Assembly: GCF_000420745.1 (NCBI RefSeq)
Contig: NZ_ATVN01000013.1
Location: forward strand, 1-64,000
Reading direction: 5' to 3'
Length of the DNA stretch: 64,000 nucleotides
From: Pseudorhodobacter ferrugineus DSM 5888
Lineage (GTDB): Bacteria > Pseudomonadota > Alphaproteobacteria > Rhodobacterales > Rhodobacteraceae
In this document: positions 63,858-64,000 of the stretch, piece by piece
How positions within the stretch are numbered: the stretch's first letter is position 1
Layout of the letters: each line of letters opens with the position of its first letter
Translations under genes and position numbers: made by a program
Notes under the pieces: generated by a model
The model's input: only the letters and a program-made list of their open reading frames with translations
What the model was told of the DNA's origin: nothing
Databases searched by the model: none

Positions 63858-64000
63858 TCAGAGCCGGAATTTTCCGGGCAGATCATCGGGCATTTTGGGC
63901 ATATCTGGCATCTTGAACTTTTCCATCGCGTTAACCGCACCCGCAAAAGGCCCTGACCGCATGGCGCGCGCAAGGGGATTGTCACGCAAACCTGCCTTTA
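63858..64000 (-). CDS. C-terminal end of an unknown protein (cut by window edge)
   Basis: The minus-strand frame is open from the window end to the TGA at 63858-63860, showing 46 residues that end in a repeat of the type MPDMPKMPDDLPGKF. No start is in view. The tail is lysine/proline/methionine rich and probably unstructured. I do not recognise the family. It is 18 bp upstream of the quinone oxidoreductase, so the two may be in one transcript. Confidence 0.55.
   Translation of the reverse strand, partial: KAGLRDNPLARAMRSGPFAGAVNAMEKFKMPDMPKMPDDLPGKFRL

Noticed and set aside
1-64000. tRNA, rRNA, CRISPR, insertion sequence or prophage
   Set aside because: I looked for the typical T-loop sequences, long direct repeats with spacers, transposase or integrase motifs and phage structural genes in all gaps and frames and saw none.

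Overview
The window is a stretch of bacterial chromosome with the codon use, gene order and protein sequences of an alphaproteobacterium of the order Rhodobacterales (Roseobacter/Rhodobacter lineage). The evidence is the high-GC coding bias with strong antisense shadow frames, a TrcR (DUF1013) cell-cycle regulator, tandem peptide deformylases before fmt, the block rpsA-ihfB-lapA-trpF-trpB with cmk and aroA nearby, dnaX-ybaB-recR close to a small SRP RNA, and several intergenic repeat families of the kind seen in this order. I see no tRNA or rRNA gene, CRISPR array, insertion sequence, integrase or prophage module, so this is mostly core and near-core genome.

Layout. 0-7 kb: the tail of an unknown protein, ychF and trpA divergent, a small monooxygenase-like protein, then a class III aminotransferase, a glutamine-synthetase-family ligase and an FMN alpha-hydroxy-acid dehydrogenase. 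7-14 kb: an MFS transporter, rplY, pth, and accessory proteins (DUF2332, serine hydrolase, DUF2237, Sel1-type, truncated haemoglobin). 14-26 kb, mostly minus strand: aroA, metC-like, cmk, glutathione peroxidase, nitroreductase, rpsA, ihfB, lapA, trpF, GNAT, a 62-aa membrane protein and trpB. A plus-strand RTX gene and a frameshifted B12/radical-SAM gene interrupt this block. 26-36.5 kb: an MBL hydrolase, L,D-transpeptidase and MalY-type lyase, three deformylase-family genes plus fmt, a decayed EVE-domain gene, two cobalamin genes, a glycosyltransferase and a MOSC protein. 36.7-48.6 kb: smc, a GNAT protein, a TsoY-like membrane protein, a DMT exporter with mnmD, a divergent MnmC2-like oxidase, a ThDP enzyme and a lytic transglycosylase. 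48.8-59.9 kb: dapA, a cupin, a DMT exporter, a K+ channel, smpB, sseA, an aromatic aminotransferase, a HAD phosphatase, SRP RNA, rsgA, a phosphatase, dnaX, ybaB and recR. 60-64 kb: a membrane LytTR regulator, trcR, RNase T2, a quinone oxidoreductase and the tail of an unknown protein.

Functionally the window covers translation (S1, L25, Pth, Def/Fmt, SmpB, RsgA, YchF, SRP RNA), chromosome maintenance (SMC, DnaX, RecR, YbaB, IHF-beta), amino-acid synthesis (TrpA/B/F, AroA, DapA, aminotransferases) and cobalamin side-chain assembly. No large novel system stands out. The most interesting signals are: (i) a roughly 75-bp element at the 3' ends of ychF, smc and recR, always with a CG palindrome next to the stop and a CtrA-box-like TTAA-N7-TWAA distal; (ii) a second GGGATATTTGG-type element, four of whose five copies lie between convergent genes; (iii) a third deformylase paralogue that has lost the metal-ligand Cys and the catalytic Glu; (iv) a C-tract frameshift splitting a BchE-like radical SAM gene; (v) an EVE-domain gene decayed across three frames.
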